Assembly: GCA_031316255.1 (NCBI GenBank)
Contig: JALDQW010000001.1
Span: 2,141,485 to 2,205,484, forward strand
DNA: 64,000 nucleotides
Direction: 5' to 3'
Source of the DNA: Nitrosomonas sp.
GTDB taxonomy: Bacteria > Pseudomonadota > Gammaproteobacteria > Burkholderiales > Nitrosomonadaceae
Positions 36,503 through 45,935 of the stretch are shown here, piece after piece. The position numbers and the translations under genes are program-made. Under the pieces are notes generated by a model. It did not search any database, had not been told where the DNA came from, and saw only the letters and a list, made by a program, of their open reading frames with translations. How positions within the stretch are numbered: the first letter of the stretch is position 1; every line of letters starts with the position of its first letter.

Positions 36503-37584
36503 TACCGAAGGGAAAATAATTTCTGACCAGGTTTTAGCGCATATAACAGCAACAAGGTGAATATGGTGAGATAAAGCCACCAGACGCCCGGCATGGTGCC
36601 AACAACCCCTTGCTCAACCCAGTTCTTGGCCAGACCGCTCAGATTGTAATAGACCGCAAAAACAATTGCGGCAAGCAGGTATGTTTTTGTGGCCTTGTCC
36701 TGACGCGGCGCCGTTTGAATAAATGTTACCGCGACCAGGGCCATTAATATCGTTGAAATTGGGCGCGAAAGCCGCCATTGCAGCTCGGCAATTTCCCAAG
36801 GTTCCTCGGATTCCCAAAGCGTTCTTGTGGGCGCAGCTTTCCGCCGGTATCTGAGTGCGAGTTCACTGTCTGTAAAATAAGTCAGCTTTTCAAACGCTAT
36901 CGTGTCATCCCGGGATGCGGTATGTGTCAATTGATAAATATAGCCATTTGATAACTGTATATTGGGCCGTTCATTTTGGGTGGCGGGCTGAACTTGTATC
37001 GCTTCTTCGGCGATAATGATTTCACTGGCCTCAGGTGTCTTGATATAGTGAAAGATATTGTTCATTTGCTTGTTGGCATCATCTTTACTCTTCACATAAA
37101 CAACTCTGCCGCTGCGTTCACTGCCATAAAACCGCCCAGCCTGAAAGCGGTTGGTGTTGAGTTCGGCTTCCGCTTGCGCATCAAGAATATAGCTTTCTGA
37201 ATAAGCCCATGGCCGGACATAACCGGAAAGCATTCCGCTGATAATGCCAACCGGTATGGCAACCATTAAAACAGTGAAGACGATGCGTTTGCCGCTGATA
37301 CCGTTAGAACGTAATACATTGAGTTCATGATCCTTATTTAATCTGCCCAGACCGCTGATTATGGCAATATAAAGGGCTACAGGGATCAGCACCTCCAATG
37401 CGATGAGTGTTTTTAGCATGACCAGCTTGAACAGTGCGCCCAATCCCAATGTTTCAGTAACTGCGCCCGCTAAAAAGCGTGCACTGCTGAAACTTGCGAA
37501 TAAACCCACAAGAATCAGGATAACGACAATAAAGGGAATGGCCAGTTCACGGGTAATATACCGCTCAATAATTTTCATGTACAA
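36502..37584 (-). CDS. lptF: LptF-type permease (YjgP/YjgQ family)
   Basis: 360 residues, about the usual size of LptF. N-terminal helix IIERYITRELAIPFIVVILI, then two more helices with the GLGRLNKDHELNVLRSNGIS segment that couples to the LptB ATPase. A periplasmic beta-rich domain follows (about 130-265), then three C-terminal helices. The start could be two codons later (second Met). It precedes lptG with overlapping stop and start. No lptB or lptC gene is in the window, so it must share an ATPase encoded elsewhere. Confidence 0.82.
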   Translation of the reverse strand: MYMKIIERYITRELAIPFIVVILILVGLFASFSSARFLAGAVTETLGLGALFKLVMLKTLIALEVLIPVALYIAIISGLGRLNKDHELNVLRSNGISGKRIVFTVLMVAIPVGIISGMLSGYVRPWAYSESYILDAQAEAELNTNRFQAGRFYGSERSGRVVYVKSKDDANKQMNNIFHYIKTPEASEIIIAEEAIQVQPATQNERPNIQLSNGYIYQLTHTASRDDTIAFEKLTYFTDSELALRYRRKAAPTRTLWESEEPWEIAELQWRLSRPISTILMALVAVTFIQTAPRQDKATKTYLLAAIVFAVYYNLSGLAKNWVEQGVVGTMPGVWWLYLTIFTLLLLYALKPGQKLFSLR

Positions 37585-37634
37585 ATCCTGTCAGAAATAA
37601 AGCGGTATCCCATTGGATAAGCAACCATGAAAAA

Positions 37635-38480
37635 TCAATTGAGCGGTTTCCGGCGTTTATAGAAAGGAACGGGCGCCTTGTTGAGTATGGATTCGGCGAG
37701 TAACAAATCTTCAACTTTGTCAACATCAATACCTGCGCGTGCTTCGGGCAGTAAAATGGCTTTTACGTGAACGCCTGATTTGGTTGCCAGGATGTTGAGG
37801 GCTTTTTCCAGCGACAAGCGTCTGAAGAGATAAGACAATACAATATCAGGGCCAACAATTTGTGAAATCAATCGCCATGGTTTTTTGCGCATACCTTCAA
37901 CCTGTTGCCAGAACGTAACGAGTGCACGTCCGCCTGGTTTGAATGTGAACAAGTTGCAGCCACAGAATCCGCCGTCACGCAACCGGAAGACTGTTCGTTT
38001 TGAATCTGGAAATGACGCAGTCATTTGTTTTTCTGTAACGATGCCAACGGTTGCGTCGCTATCGGTAATTAACGACTCGGTTAAAAAATTTTGAACGATA
38101 TGAGGCGTCAGTAATGCGTGGTCGGCTGTTGTCAACAGAACAGGCATGTCATCAGGCAGATGATGCAATCCCTGCTCGGCGCTGCGGCCCGGTGTATCCA
38201 TGTTGGGAAGCCACTTTACTTCGCCCGATTCAATTCGCTTTTTTAAAGGAGGGCAGTCATCCAGTCTGGAACGGGGTGGGCCGCATAATACAATGGAGCC
38301 AACCAAATTACTGGCAGCAAGTGAATCCAGAACGCGAATAATCATGGGTGTTCCCCCTACCGGTGCAAAAGCCTTGCAGGCTGCGCCGGTGTGCAGTGTA
38401 ATTGGATCGTTTGTCGTCCGGTCCGCGGCCAGTACCAATGCGGCAAATTTTTGGTGCGTTGTTTCCTGTTGATTGCTCAC
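37635..38480 (-). CDS. NTP-transferase (MobA-like) domain protein
   Basis: 281 residues with a Rossmann-like NTP-transferase fold: FAALVLAADRT at the N-terminus (a degenerate nucleotide loop instead of LAAGxGxRM), CKAFAPVGGTPMIIRVLDSL, LLTTADHALLTP with the metal-binding Asp, and CGCNLFTFKPG. The family includes nucleotide-sugar and CDP-alcohol synthases. It overlaps the upstream GNAT gene by 4 bp and precedes lptF by 50 bp. A likely role is to make the activated head group used by the CDP-alcohol phosphatidyltransferase downstream; this is inference from context. Confidence 0.75.
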   Translation of the reverse strand: MSNQQETTHQKFAALVLAADRTTNDPITLHTGAACKAFAPVGGTPMIIRVLDSLAASNLVGSIVLCGPPRSRLDDCPPLKKRIESGEVKWLPNMDTPGRSAEQGLHHLPDDMPVLLTTADHALLTPHIVQNFLTESLITDSDATVGIVTEKQMTASFPDSKRTVFRLRDGGFCGCNLFTFKPGGRALVTFWQQVEGMRKKPWRLISQIVGPDIVLSYLFRRLSLEKALNILATKSGVHVKAILLPEARAGIDVDKVEDLLLAESILNKAPVPFYKRRKPLN

Positions 38481-39631
38481 AGCGTTTTCCCATATATACG
38501 GTAACGTTTGTATTCCTTACTGCCTAGATTTTTCAGAATATTGCGCATAGGCATGTTATCTTCAAGTATCCATGACAATTCTACGCCACTTATGCCGTGT
38601 TCAAGTCCGATTTTCTTGGGTGCTTCAATCACCCTGCAGGCCAGCGCCATACCCAAAGGTGTATTATGGAATTGTCGGCGAACGCCCATCAACGGAATGC
38701 GAGCGGTATGAATTTCATGCTTTTTAAGTTTTCTGACCAGTTTCAGCCAGCCTAAGGGAAACAGGCGGCCATTAAGCTTCGCAAACACTTCATTCAGATT
38801 CGGTAATGCCGCCATGAATGCTGCAGGGTATCCATCGACTTCTGCTATCTGGATGTATTCATCTGGTACCAGATATTTGAGACTGCTACCCAGTTCAGCA
38901 AACTCTGCTTCGGTAAAGGGGACAAATCCCCAGTTTTCAGACCAGGCATCGTTAAAAATATCGCGCAGCACTTCCATTTCTTCGGCAAACTGTTTGCGCT
39001 TTATTGTTCTGATATGAATTTGATCGGCATGGCGTTTAATGAGTTGCTGCATAACGCGTGGTGCTTCAAAATCTACCGCTATCCAGTAGGCGAGCAGGTC
39101 TTTGACAGGTTGATAACCCTGTTCCTCGAGCAATCTTGGATACCAGCGTGCGGTATGCGGCATCATGACAACAGGCGGTGTTTCAAATCCATCAATTAAA
39201 ATACCGCATTCCTGATTGATCGACAAGTTGAATGGCCCGGTGATTTGACGCGTTTGTCTGGCGGCAAGCCAGGACTCGGCATGCAATATTAATGCGTTGC
39301 AGACTTTGTCGTCATCAACGCATTCAAATAAGCCAAAATGGCCCGTATCGTTGCCATACCGTTCTCGATGCAGGGTATCGATTTGTGCGCTGATTCTTCC
39401 GACTGGTTGATTATTCTGGTATGCAACCCAGGCCTGCCATTCGCTATGTTGCAGGAAGGGATTGTATTTGGAAAAATGAAAACGCCGTTCCAGGCGCAAT
39501 GGTGGCACCCACATCGGATCATCGGTATAGATATGCCATGGAACATCAATAAAATCACTCATATCGCGGTATGACATTACCGGACGCACTGTCAATGTAG
39601 AAGCGATAGTTTGTTTATCTGGTTTAATCAT
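38477..39631 (-). CDS. GNAT-fold acyltransferase-like protein (YghO type)
   Basis: 384 residues, similar in pattern to E. coli YghO: FIDVPWHIYTDDPMWVPPL, FLQHSEWQAWVAYQNNQPVGRISAQID, FGLFECVDDDKV, FNLSINQECGILIDGFETPP, and a C-terminal GNAT half (LGMALACRVIEAPKKIG). Such proteins were long annotated only as hypothetical or N-acetyltransferase. A GNAT-fold ceramide synthase is known from Caulobacter, so N-acylation of a long-chain amine is a reasonable hypothesis given the lipid genes downstream. It is the first gene of the operon; its stop overlaps the next start by 4 bp. Confidence 0.75.
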   Translation of the reverse strand: MIKPDKQTIASTLTVRPVMSYRDMSDFIDVPWHIYTDDPMWVPPLRLERRFHFSKYNPFLQHSEWQAWVAYQNNQPVGRISAQIDTLHRERYGNDTGHFGLFECVDDDKVCNALILHAESWLAARQTRQITGPFNLSINQECGILIDGFETPPVVMMPHTARWYPRLLEEQGYQPVKDLLAYWIAVDFEAPRVMQQLIKRHADQIHIRTIKRKQFAEEMEVLRDIFNDAWSENWGFVPFTEAEFAELGSSLKYLVPDEYIQIAEVDGYPAAFMAALPNLNEVFAKLNGRLFPLGWLKLVRKLKKHEIHTARIPLMGVRRQFHNTPLGMALACRVIEAPKKIGLEHGISGVELSWILEDNMPMRNILKNLGSKEYKRYRIYGKTL

Positions 39632-39844
39632 GGCTATATTCTGCGGTTCTGTGATTTATATTGGGAGAATTCTTGTATATTCCGAGGAGATATTATGAAG
39701 AATTGGTTCTGGAAGCAATGCTTTTCAGCAAAAAACGCGAATATAATCCCGATCGCCAATAATTCCGACCGGTTCTACAAACGGTTTTTTAAATGTCTTT
39801 ATGGGGATGTTTTGGAGAATGAATGCCTGAAGAAGGATTTTTTG

Positions 39845-39881
39845 AAGAATTCCTGGCCAGGTAAATGTCGCAGGAATTCTT
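39845..39881. terminator. Hairpin between the lipid operon and the efflux operon
   Basis: Perfect 11-bp stem AAGAATTCCTG / CAGGAATTCTT with a 15-nt loop, 34 bp after the czcA stop. No T-run follows on the minus strand. It probably marks the 3' end of the efflux operon. Confidence 0.5.
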
Positions 39882-39914
39882 CATTAATATTCTGATTTCT
39901 GATTAATAATATAA

Positions 39915-42900
39915 TCAGGTTGTTTTTGCGGAAGGCACCCCAATTGTTGTCGTGTCTGTCTGATCCGAAGGTACTGTTGCTACCGTTTTTTCCTGTACTT
40001 CAGATAATGGTGAGTGTGGCTCGGTTTTTTTAGGTTGATCATCCTGTGTTTCATCGTCGTCACTATTGGGTTTTACGTCAAACCAGCGATACAGCGTGGG
40101 TAAAACAACCAGTGTCAATAACGTTGATGTGATCAATCCGCCTATCACAACAATCGCCAGTGGCCGCTGTACTTCTGAGCCCGGGCCAGTAGCAAACAAA
40201 AAGGGCACCAACCCGAGCATGGCGACTGTTGCAGTCATCAAAACGGGACGGAAACGTTGTTCGCACCCGCGTATGACCGAAGTCGACACATCAACGCCTT
40301 GCTCACGCTGGTCGCGGATAAATGAAATCAGTACAACGCCATTTAAAACGGCGATTCCCCATAAGGCAATAAAGCCCACCGAAGCGGGGACTGATAAGTA
40401 TTCTCCAGAAATAAATAGACCTGTGATTCCTCCAATTGAAGCGAAAGGAAGCACCATGATAATCAGTGAAGCCAATTTGACCGAATTAAACAACATGAAC
40501 AATAAAAAGAAAATGGCTGCGATGGTTAATGGCACGATAACGGAAAGCGTGGCCATGGCGCGCTCCATATTCTCAAACTGGCCGCCCCATTCAAAGTAAT
40601 AACCTTCCGGCAGTTTCATTTCTTCCGCTACCCGCTGTTGTATTTCCTCTACAAATCCTCCCATGTCACGCTCATGAACATTGGCGCCAACCACAACACG
40701 GCGCTTGGAAAATTCGCGATTAATTTGTGCCGGGCCGTCAACGACCCGGATATCAGCAACGGATTCAAGGGGAATCAGTGCGCCGCCGGGAACCTTGCCG
40801 CCATTTGAACCAGGGAGTTTTTCTGGGGTACGCAATAACAGATCTTTAATTGCATCAACATTGTCACGAAATTCCAGTGGTAGACGCATAACCAGTTCAA
40901 ATCGCCGCTCGTTCTCGAAAACAGTCGAAACTACTTTGCCACCAACGGTCCGGATCAAATCATTGACATCTTCAACATTGATTCCGTATCGCGCAATGGC
41001 ATCACGGTTAATATCAATCACCAGGGTTTGCTGTCCCGATAACGGTTGTACCCGGATATCCCGGGCACCTCTGACTGTTCTGATTATCCGCGCCAGTTGC
41101 TCAGACAATAGTCGCAATTGCTCCAGGTCGTCGCCGAAAATTTTTACAGCAACCTGAGAACGTTCGCCTGTAATCATTTCGTCAACACGTTGCGCGATCG
41201 GCTGAGAAATGGCGATGCTGACACCGGGCAAGGTTGACAACACTTTACGGATGTCTTCATCCACTTCTTCCTGAGTTCGTCCCGATTCCGGATCCAGCGC
41301 GACAATAGGATCTGATTCATGCGGTCCTGCGGGATCGGATGGCTCTTTGCCACGCCCGAGTCTGGAAACCGCGCTTTCGACCCCGGGTACAGAAGCAATT
41401 CGCTTCATCGCTTCAAATTCTATTTTTATCGAATTTTCCAATGAAATTGACGGTGCCCTGATAATCACAGGCGTCAATGCACCTTCTTTTAATATTGGAA
41501 TAAAGGATGTACCCAAAAACGGAAACAGCATAAAGGAAGAAATCAGCAAGCCAACTGCAACCAAGATAGTTGTTTTTTCATGAGCCAGTGCTTTATTCAA
41601 TAGGCTCTGATACCGCTTTTTGAGATATGCAATAACCGGCGTGTCATGATTGGCGCCGCCCTTAAGGCCATAAGCACAAAGCACTGGAGATAGCGTTAGC
41701 GAGACGATTAATGAAACCGCCAAAGCAATGGCAATGGTATAGGCCAGTGGGCTGAACGTTTTGCCTTCCATGCCTTCCAAGGTCATCAAAGGTAAAAATA
41801 CCAGTATGATAATACAGATGCCGAAAATCAGAGGAGTTCCGATTTCCTGCACGGCATCACGTATAACTATTAACTTTTCTTTTAAGGAATTACCAGCATG
41901 TCCCAATCGATGGTAAACATTTTCCACCACCACGACGGTCGTATCCACAATGAGGCCGATGGCAATTGCCAGCCCCCCCAATGACATCAGATTGGCCGAA
42001 ATACCCTGCTGATTCATAATGATAAAGGTAATCAGCGGTGCGATAATCAATGTTGCCACAACTATCACGCTGGAACGCACATCGCCCAGGAAAATAAACA
42101 AGACGATAATGACCAGAATAATACCTTCGATCAATACCTTGGTTACCGTCCATAGTGCAGCATCAACCAAATCAGATCGATCGTAAAAAGGGACAATTTG
42201 CAGGCCACCGGGTAACAGGTTCTGTTCATTTATTTCAATGACCTTTTCCTGAACTTTCGCCACAATCTCCTTGGCGTTGCCGCCCATTAACATCATGACA
42301 ATACCACCCGCTGATTCTGTGTATCCGCCTTTGATCAATGCGCCTTGACGCACGGGCCCGCCAAATTCCACTTCGGCGACATCGCGCACAAATACGGGAA
42401 TGCCATCAATTTCCTTGAGCACAATGTTCCTGATGTCATTAAGAGTCGAGATCAATCCATTTGTTCGTATCAGGTATTGCTCAGCGTGCAATTCCAGGAT
42501 ATTTCCACTGGCATTAGCGTTATTATGCTCGAGCGCTTGATCGACTTGTGACAGTGTCAGATCATAATGACGCAATCTTTCCGGGTTGACCAATACTTGG
42601 TACTGTTTTTCATAACCGCCGAGTGAATTTATTCCGGCAACACCCGGAATTGAGCGCAGCATGGGACGTACTACCCAGTCCTGAATCGTGCGGCGCTCCA
42701 TCAATTCTTCCACGGTTAATTCGCGCTTACCGTCATCAGGATGATCCAATGTATACTGATATATTTCGCCCAGTCCTGTGGTTACCGGACCCAATTCCGT
42801 AACTACACCACGTGGTAGTTGATCTACGACACCGATGTAACGCTCCATCACGAGTTGCCGGGCAAAATAGACATCGGTTTCATCGGTAAATACCAACGTG

Positions 42901-43178
42901 ATAATGGTTAAACCGCTTTTGTTGAGAGAGCGCATCTCTATCAGGCCGGGCAGGCCAGTCATGGCAATTTCTACCGGAATTGTTATCAGACGCTCAATCT
43001 CTTCAGCACTACGCCCTTCAACGCGTGCGGCTACGATAACCTGAACATTGGTGACATCCGGAAACGCATCGACTGAAAGTTTAGTGGCAGCCCGTAAACC
43101 AAAAGCAAGCAGAATGAGTGCAATAATAACGACAAGAAGCCGCTGCCTGAGCATGACTTGTACAATGGATGACAACAT
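39915..43178 (-). CDS. czcA: Heavy-metal efflux RND transporter, CzcA family
   Basis: 1087 residues with the RND layout: one N-terminal helix, large periplasmic loop, helices 2-6, second loop, helices 8-12. It ends in a long hydrophilic tail rich in Asp, Glu and Thr. The helix-4 motif reads IAIGLIVDTTVVVVEN: the Asp and Glu that relay protons are kept, while the earlier Asp seen in CzcA (DFG) is replaced, so the metal specificity may differ from Co/Zn/Cd. The periplasmic adaptor and outer-membrane channel genes precede it, 3 bp and one overlap away, forming a CBA operon. Confidence 0.9.
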   Translation of the reverse strand: MLSSIVQVMLRQRLLVVIIALILLAFGLRAATKLSVDAFPDVTNVQVIVAARVEGRSAEEIERLITIPVEIAMTGLPGLIEMRSLNKSGLTIITLVFTDETDVYFARQLVMERYIGVVDQLPRGVVTELGPVTTGLGEIYQYTLDHPDDGKRELTVEELMERRTIQDWVVRPMLRSIPGVAGINSLGGYEKQYQVLVNPERLRHYDLTLSQVDQALEHNNANASGNILELHAEQYLIRTNGLISTLNDIRNIVLKEIDGIPVFVRDVAEVEFGGPVRQGALIKGGYTESAGGIVMMLMGGNAKEIVAKVQEKVIEINEQNLLPGGLQIVPFYDRSDLVDAALWTVTKVLIEGIILVIIVLFIFLGDVRSSVIVVATLIIAPLITFIIMNQQGISANLMSLGGLAIAIGLIVDTTVVVVENVYHRLGHAGNSLKEKLIVIRDAVQEIGTPLIFGICIIILVFLPLMTLEGMEGKTFSPLAYTIAIALAVSLIVSLTLSPVLCAYGLKGGANHDTPVIAYLKKRYQSLLNKALAHEKTTILVAVGLLISSFMLFPFLGTSFIPILKEGALTPVIIRAPSISLENSIKIEFEAMKRIASVPGVESAVSRLGRGKEPSDPAGPHESDPIVALDPESGRTQEEVDEDIRKVLSTLPGVSIAISQPIAQRVDEMITGERSQVAVKIFGDDLEQLRLLSEQLARIIRTVRGARDIRVQPLSGQQTLVIDINRDAIARYGINVEDVNDLIRTVGGKVVSTVFENERRFELVMRLPLEFRDNVDAIKDLLLRTPEKLPGSNGGKVPGGALIPLESVADIRVVDGPAQINREFSKRRVVVGANVHERDMGGFVEEIQQRVAEEMKLPEGYYFEWGGQFENMERAMATLSVIVPLTIAAIFFLLFMLFNSVKLASLIIMVLPFASIGGITGLFISGEYLSVPASVGFIALWGIAVLNGVVLISFIRDQREQGVDVSTSVIRGCEQRFRPVLMTATVAMLGLVPFLFATGPGSEVQRPLAIVVIGGLITSTLLTLVVLPTLYRWFDVKPNSDDDETQDDQPKKTEPHSPLSEVQEKTVATVPSDQTDTTTIGVPSAKTT

Positions 43179-43181
43179 GAG

Positions 43182-44360
43182 TTATTCCTTTCTCTCGAGC
43201 TTGCGTTCGCTATCTATATGGAAAGCGCCATCGATTACAATATGTTGTCCGACTGAGAGTCCCGATATGACAGGACGTAAATTGCCTATCTCAGGCCCCA
43301 ATTCTACCGGTATACGTAAATAAGTGTAGTTGCCTTTGTCTAGATATACATAATCTTTGTTTAATTCACGCACGATAGCAGATTCAGGTAGTACAAGTTG
43401 TTCTTGCGGAGTTTCTATGATGCGCATAGATGCCAGCATGGCGGGTTTAAGTCTGCGGTCTGGATTTTCAACGACTGTTCGTACCATCACTGTTCTTGTT
43501 TGGGGATTGACCGTGTCGGAGACATAAATAATCAAACCGTCTAACGTAATATTTCCAAGAGCAGGCACCTGAATTTCAACATGCTGGCCAGCCATCACAT
43601 TACTGGCAATATGTTCGGGTACATCGCCAACCGCCCAAACAGTCGATAGATCAGCGACTTTAAACAATTGATCGGATGGTTGCACCACCTGACCGGCTAC
43701 TACGTTACGTTCAATGATAGTGCCACTTTTAGGAGATGAGATACCGACAGAGGGGAGTATTTGTCCACGCCTGACCAAATCATCGACTGCGTTTTTATAT
43801 ACACCCAGTAAACGTAATTGATCTTTTGCCGCGCTGAGCTCAGCCCTTGAGACCTGTAATTCGGCTTCTCTGCGCTGTAGTTCTGCTGCACCAATCACGT
43901 CTGCGTCAAGTAGCAGTTTTGCACGCTTTGTCGCGCGTTCATTTAAAGCTGTCATAGAATGAGCACGAAGATACGCTAACTGCGCTGTAGTTAGTTCAGG
44001 ACTGGAAATTTTAGCGAGAGTCGTGCCGGCGTCAACGTGATCGCCTAATTCAACGTTTACTTCGACTATGCGCCCTGTGACGTTTGCACCGACACGGATC
44101 AATTGCTGTTCATTGACTTGGATCTGACTGGGTACCTGAATTTTATCCGCCAGACTAATCAGTCTGAGTGTGTCAGCTTTAATACCCTCCGCCATTTCAG
44201 AGCTGAGTGTAATGATGTTTGAATTGATTAACTCATTGGCATCAGTCAATTTAGCCGATTCTTTGTTTTCCTGGTCGCTTGTGTTTTCTCCATTGGTGCA
44301 GGCTATAGTAAGAAGAACGATGATCAGGAAGCAGAAGTTAATGCGGATTGAGAATTTCAT
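43182..44360 (-). CDS. czcB: RND efflux periplasmic adaptor, CzcB family
   Basis: 392 residues. The N-terminus is a lipoprotein signal (FLIIVLLTIACTNGENT, Cys near residue 21), unlike many CzcB proteins. A flexible segment follows, then a lipoyl/barrel-sandwich half (VGANVTGRIVEVNVELGDHVDAGTTLAKI), a coiled-coil hairpin (about 125-190), the second lipoyl half (SPKSGTIIERNVVAGQVVQPSD) and beta-barrel domains. It links the RND pump to the outer-membrane channel. The stop is 3 bp before czcA and the start overlaps the czcC stop by 4 bp. Confidence 0.9.
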   Translation of the reverse strand: MKFSIRINFCFLIIVLLTIACTNGENTSDQENKESAKLTDANELINSNIITLSSEMAEGIKADTLRLISLADKIQVPSQIQVNEQQLIRVGANVTGRIVEVNVELGDHVDAGTTLAKISSPELTTAQLAYLRAHSMTALNERATKRAKLLLDADVIGAAELQRREAELQVSRAELSAAKDQLRLLGVYKNAVDDLVRRGQILPSVGISSPKSGTIIERNVVAGQVVQPSDQLFKVADLSTVWAVGDVPEHIASNVMAGQHVEIQVPALGNITLDGLIIYVSDTVNPQTRTVMVRTVVENPDRRLKPAMLASMRIIETPQEQLVLPESAIVRELNKDYVYLDKGNYTYLRIPVELGPEIGNLRPVISGLSVGQHIVIDGAFHIDSERKLERKE

Positions 44361-45625
44361 TCGATGATATGCTCCTTGGGATAATGGGCGCGTAGTCGAT
44401 CTATTTCTGCGGCTGCAGACTGTAATTCAAAGCGAGCCTGAAGCAGCTCAGCAAGCACGCCGCGCAGGACACGTTGTGTATCCAGTACCTCGATAAAACC
44501 ACGTTCACCAAGGCGATAAGCTGTTTGTGCAATATTAAGCGCCAATTGCGCCTCTGTGACGATGCCACCTTCAAACATTTCGACTCTGCGCCGGGCGATT
44601 TCTTTGGCTTGCCAGGCTGATTCAAGTTGTTGACCAATTTCAAAACGGCGATATGTCAGCGTGTCACGAATACGGGCCGAGTCGTAAATGGCGTTATCAA
44701 TCTCGCCACGACGTCTATAAAATAAAGGAATTTCCAGATTTACACCTGCCACATTGGTGGAAAACTGGGCGTCCTGATAATTTTCATACAAAATATTTAC
44801 GCGAGGCAAAACTGATGCCTTTTCCTGATCAATGCGCAGATTAGCGCTGTTTTGTTCGGCTTCAAGGCGCAAAATATCCGGGTTCAATGCAACAACTTCT
44901 TGCCGTAATTCTTCTAACGAAGGAAAATTAACTCTGTCTTCTAGCGATGCATCAATTTCAAAACTACTTTGCAATGCGCCAGCGGCCAGCTGTATCAAAG
45001 CCACCCGTGCGCGCTTTGCATTTAACAAGGCTGCTTCCATACGGTTTTCAGCACTCAGTACTTCGGTATCCGCCCGAATTAATTCAAAGCGGGCGGTTTC
45101 GCCTACTTCCACACTCACTTTAATACGCCGTTGTATTTCTTTCATGAGGTCATAAATGCTGGTTTCCATTTGCGCCTGTTCCTGGCGCAACAGTAATTCG
45201 TAGGCGCGAACTTTTAATTGTGCGGCAAGATCGGCACGTACTTGGTCCAAGTTGGCCTGTCTTGCCTCAACACGTGCTTCAGCTGAGTCAATGCGGGCGG
45301 AACGAAAAAAAGGATTTTCGATGGGTTGACTTACGTTTACTTCACGATAGTCATTAGATGGGCCAGTTATCGATGGAGGTAATCGCTTACTTTGAGGTCC
45401 GATTTTGAAGGAGACATTGGGATTGGGAAAAGCACTGGCCGCTACCACATCCGCCTCAGCCATTTCAATTTGCGAACGTGCTGCATGCACCATACCATTT
45501 GCTTGCAAACCCAGGATTTGTAGTTCCTTGATGGTCAGTTTTGAAGATCCTTGCGCCGATAGTAACGTCGAATGAAAAATAAAAAAAAGAATAAAAAATA
45601 GATACCGCAATGAAAAGGTCTGCAT
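44357..45625 (-). CDS. czcC: Outer-membrane efflux protein, CzcC/TolC family
   Basis: Channel protein of about 422 residues. I choose the ATG at 45625, which starts a proper signal peptide (MQTFSLRYLFFILFF, cut after SAQ); the frame stays open 25 codons further upstream without signal-like sequence. Two outer-membrane efflux repeats are visible, with long helices rich in Ala, Glu and Arg (for example ARVEARQANLDQVRADLAA and EIARRRVEMFEGG). First gene of the CBA operon. No metal-responsive regulator gene lies next to it; the 235-bp region upstream has no gene. Confidence 0.87.
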   Translation of the reverse strand: MQTFSLRYLFFILFFIFHSTLLSAQGSSKLTIKELQILGLQANGMVHAARSQIEMAEADVVAASAFPNPNVSFKIGPQSKRLPPSITGPSNDYREVNVSQPIENPFFRSARIDSAEARVEARQANLDQVRADLAAQLKVRAYELLLRQEQAQMETSIYDLMKEIQRRIKVSVEVGETARFELIRADTEVLSAENRMEAALLNAKRARVALIQLAAGALQSSFEIDASLEDRVNFPSLEELRQEVVALNPDILRLEAEQNSANLRIDQEKASVLPRVNILYENYQDAQFSTNVAGVNLEIPLFYRRRGEIDNAIYDSARIRDTLTYRRFEIGQQLESAWQAKEIARRRVEMFEGGIVTEAQLALNIAQTAYRLGERGFIEVLDTQRVLRGVLAELLQARFELQSAAAEIDRLRAHYPKEHIIE

Positions 45626-45935
45626 AGTCTGCGTAAGGCCTTTATGAAAAATGCAAAAATTATAGAGAATGGTTAAAAGATAATGTAGTTTGTTTTTCAA
45701 ACATTAGTCGTAACATGATATAGGAATATCAAATTTCATCAATGCCAAATTAAAATCATTTTTTCATTTTTATTTTAAATATAAAATCCTTCTGTCTAAT
45801 TCTGAACTCATTTTATACCGGCAAAATGATAATTACGAATTACCCTTATGATTGGTTGGATATAGAGTAACGGAGAAACCTGAATGGTGCCTGAACAGTA
45901 ATGCTCGTATTCGGAAGAAGGTTTTCCATAAATGA

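Noticed and set aside
39695..39895. A 66-codon plus-strand frame with a strong GAGGAG ribosome site
   Set aside because: No family features, unusual composition, and a perfect terminator-like hairpin lies inside it (39845-39881); the site may be chance.
40066..41157. Plus-strand open frames (158-177 residues) inside the efflux genes
   Set aside because: Antisense shadows of the czcA-like gene with no family features.
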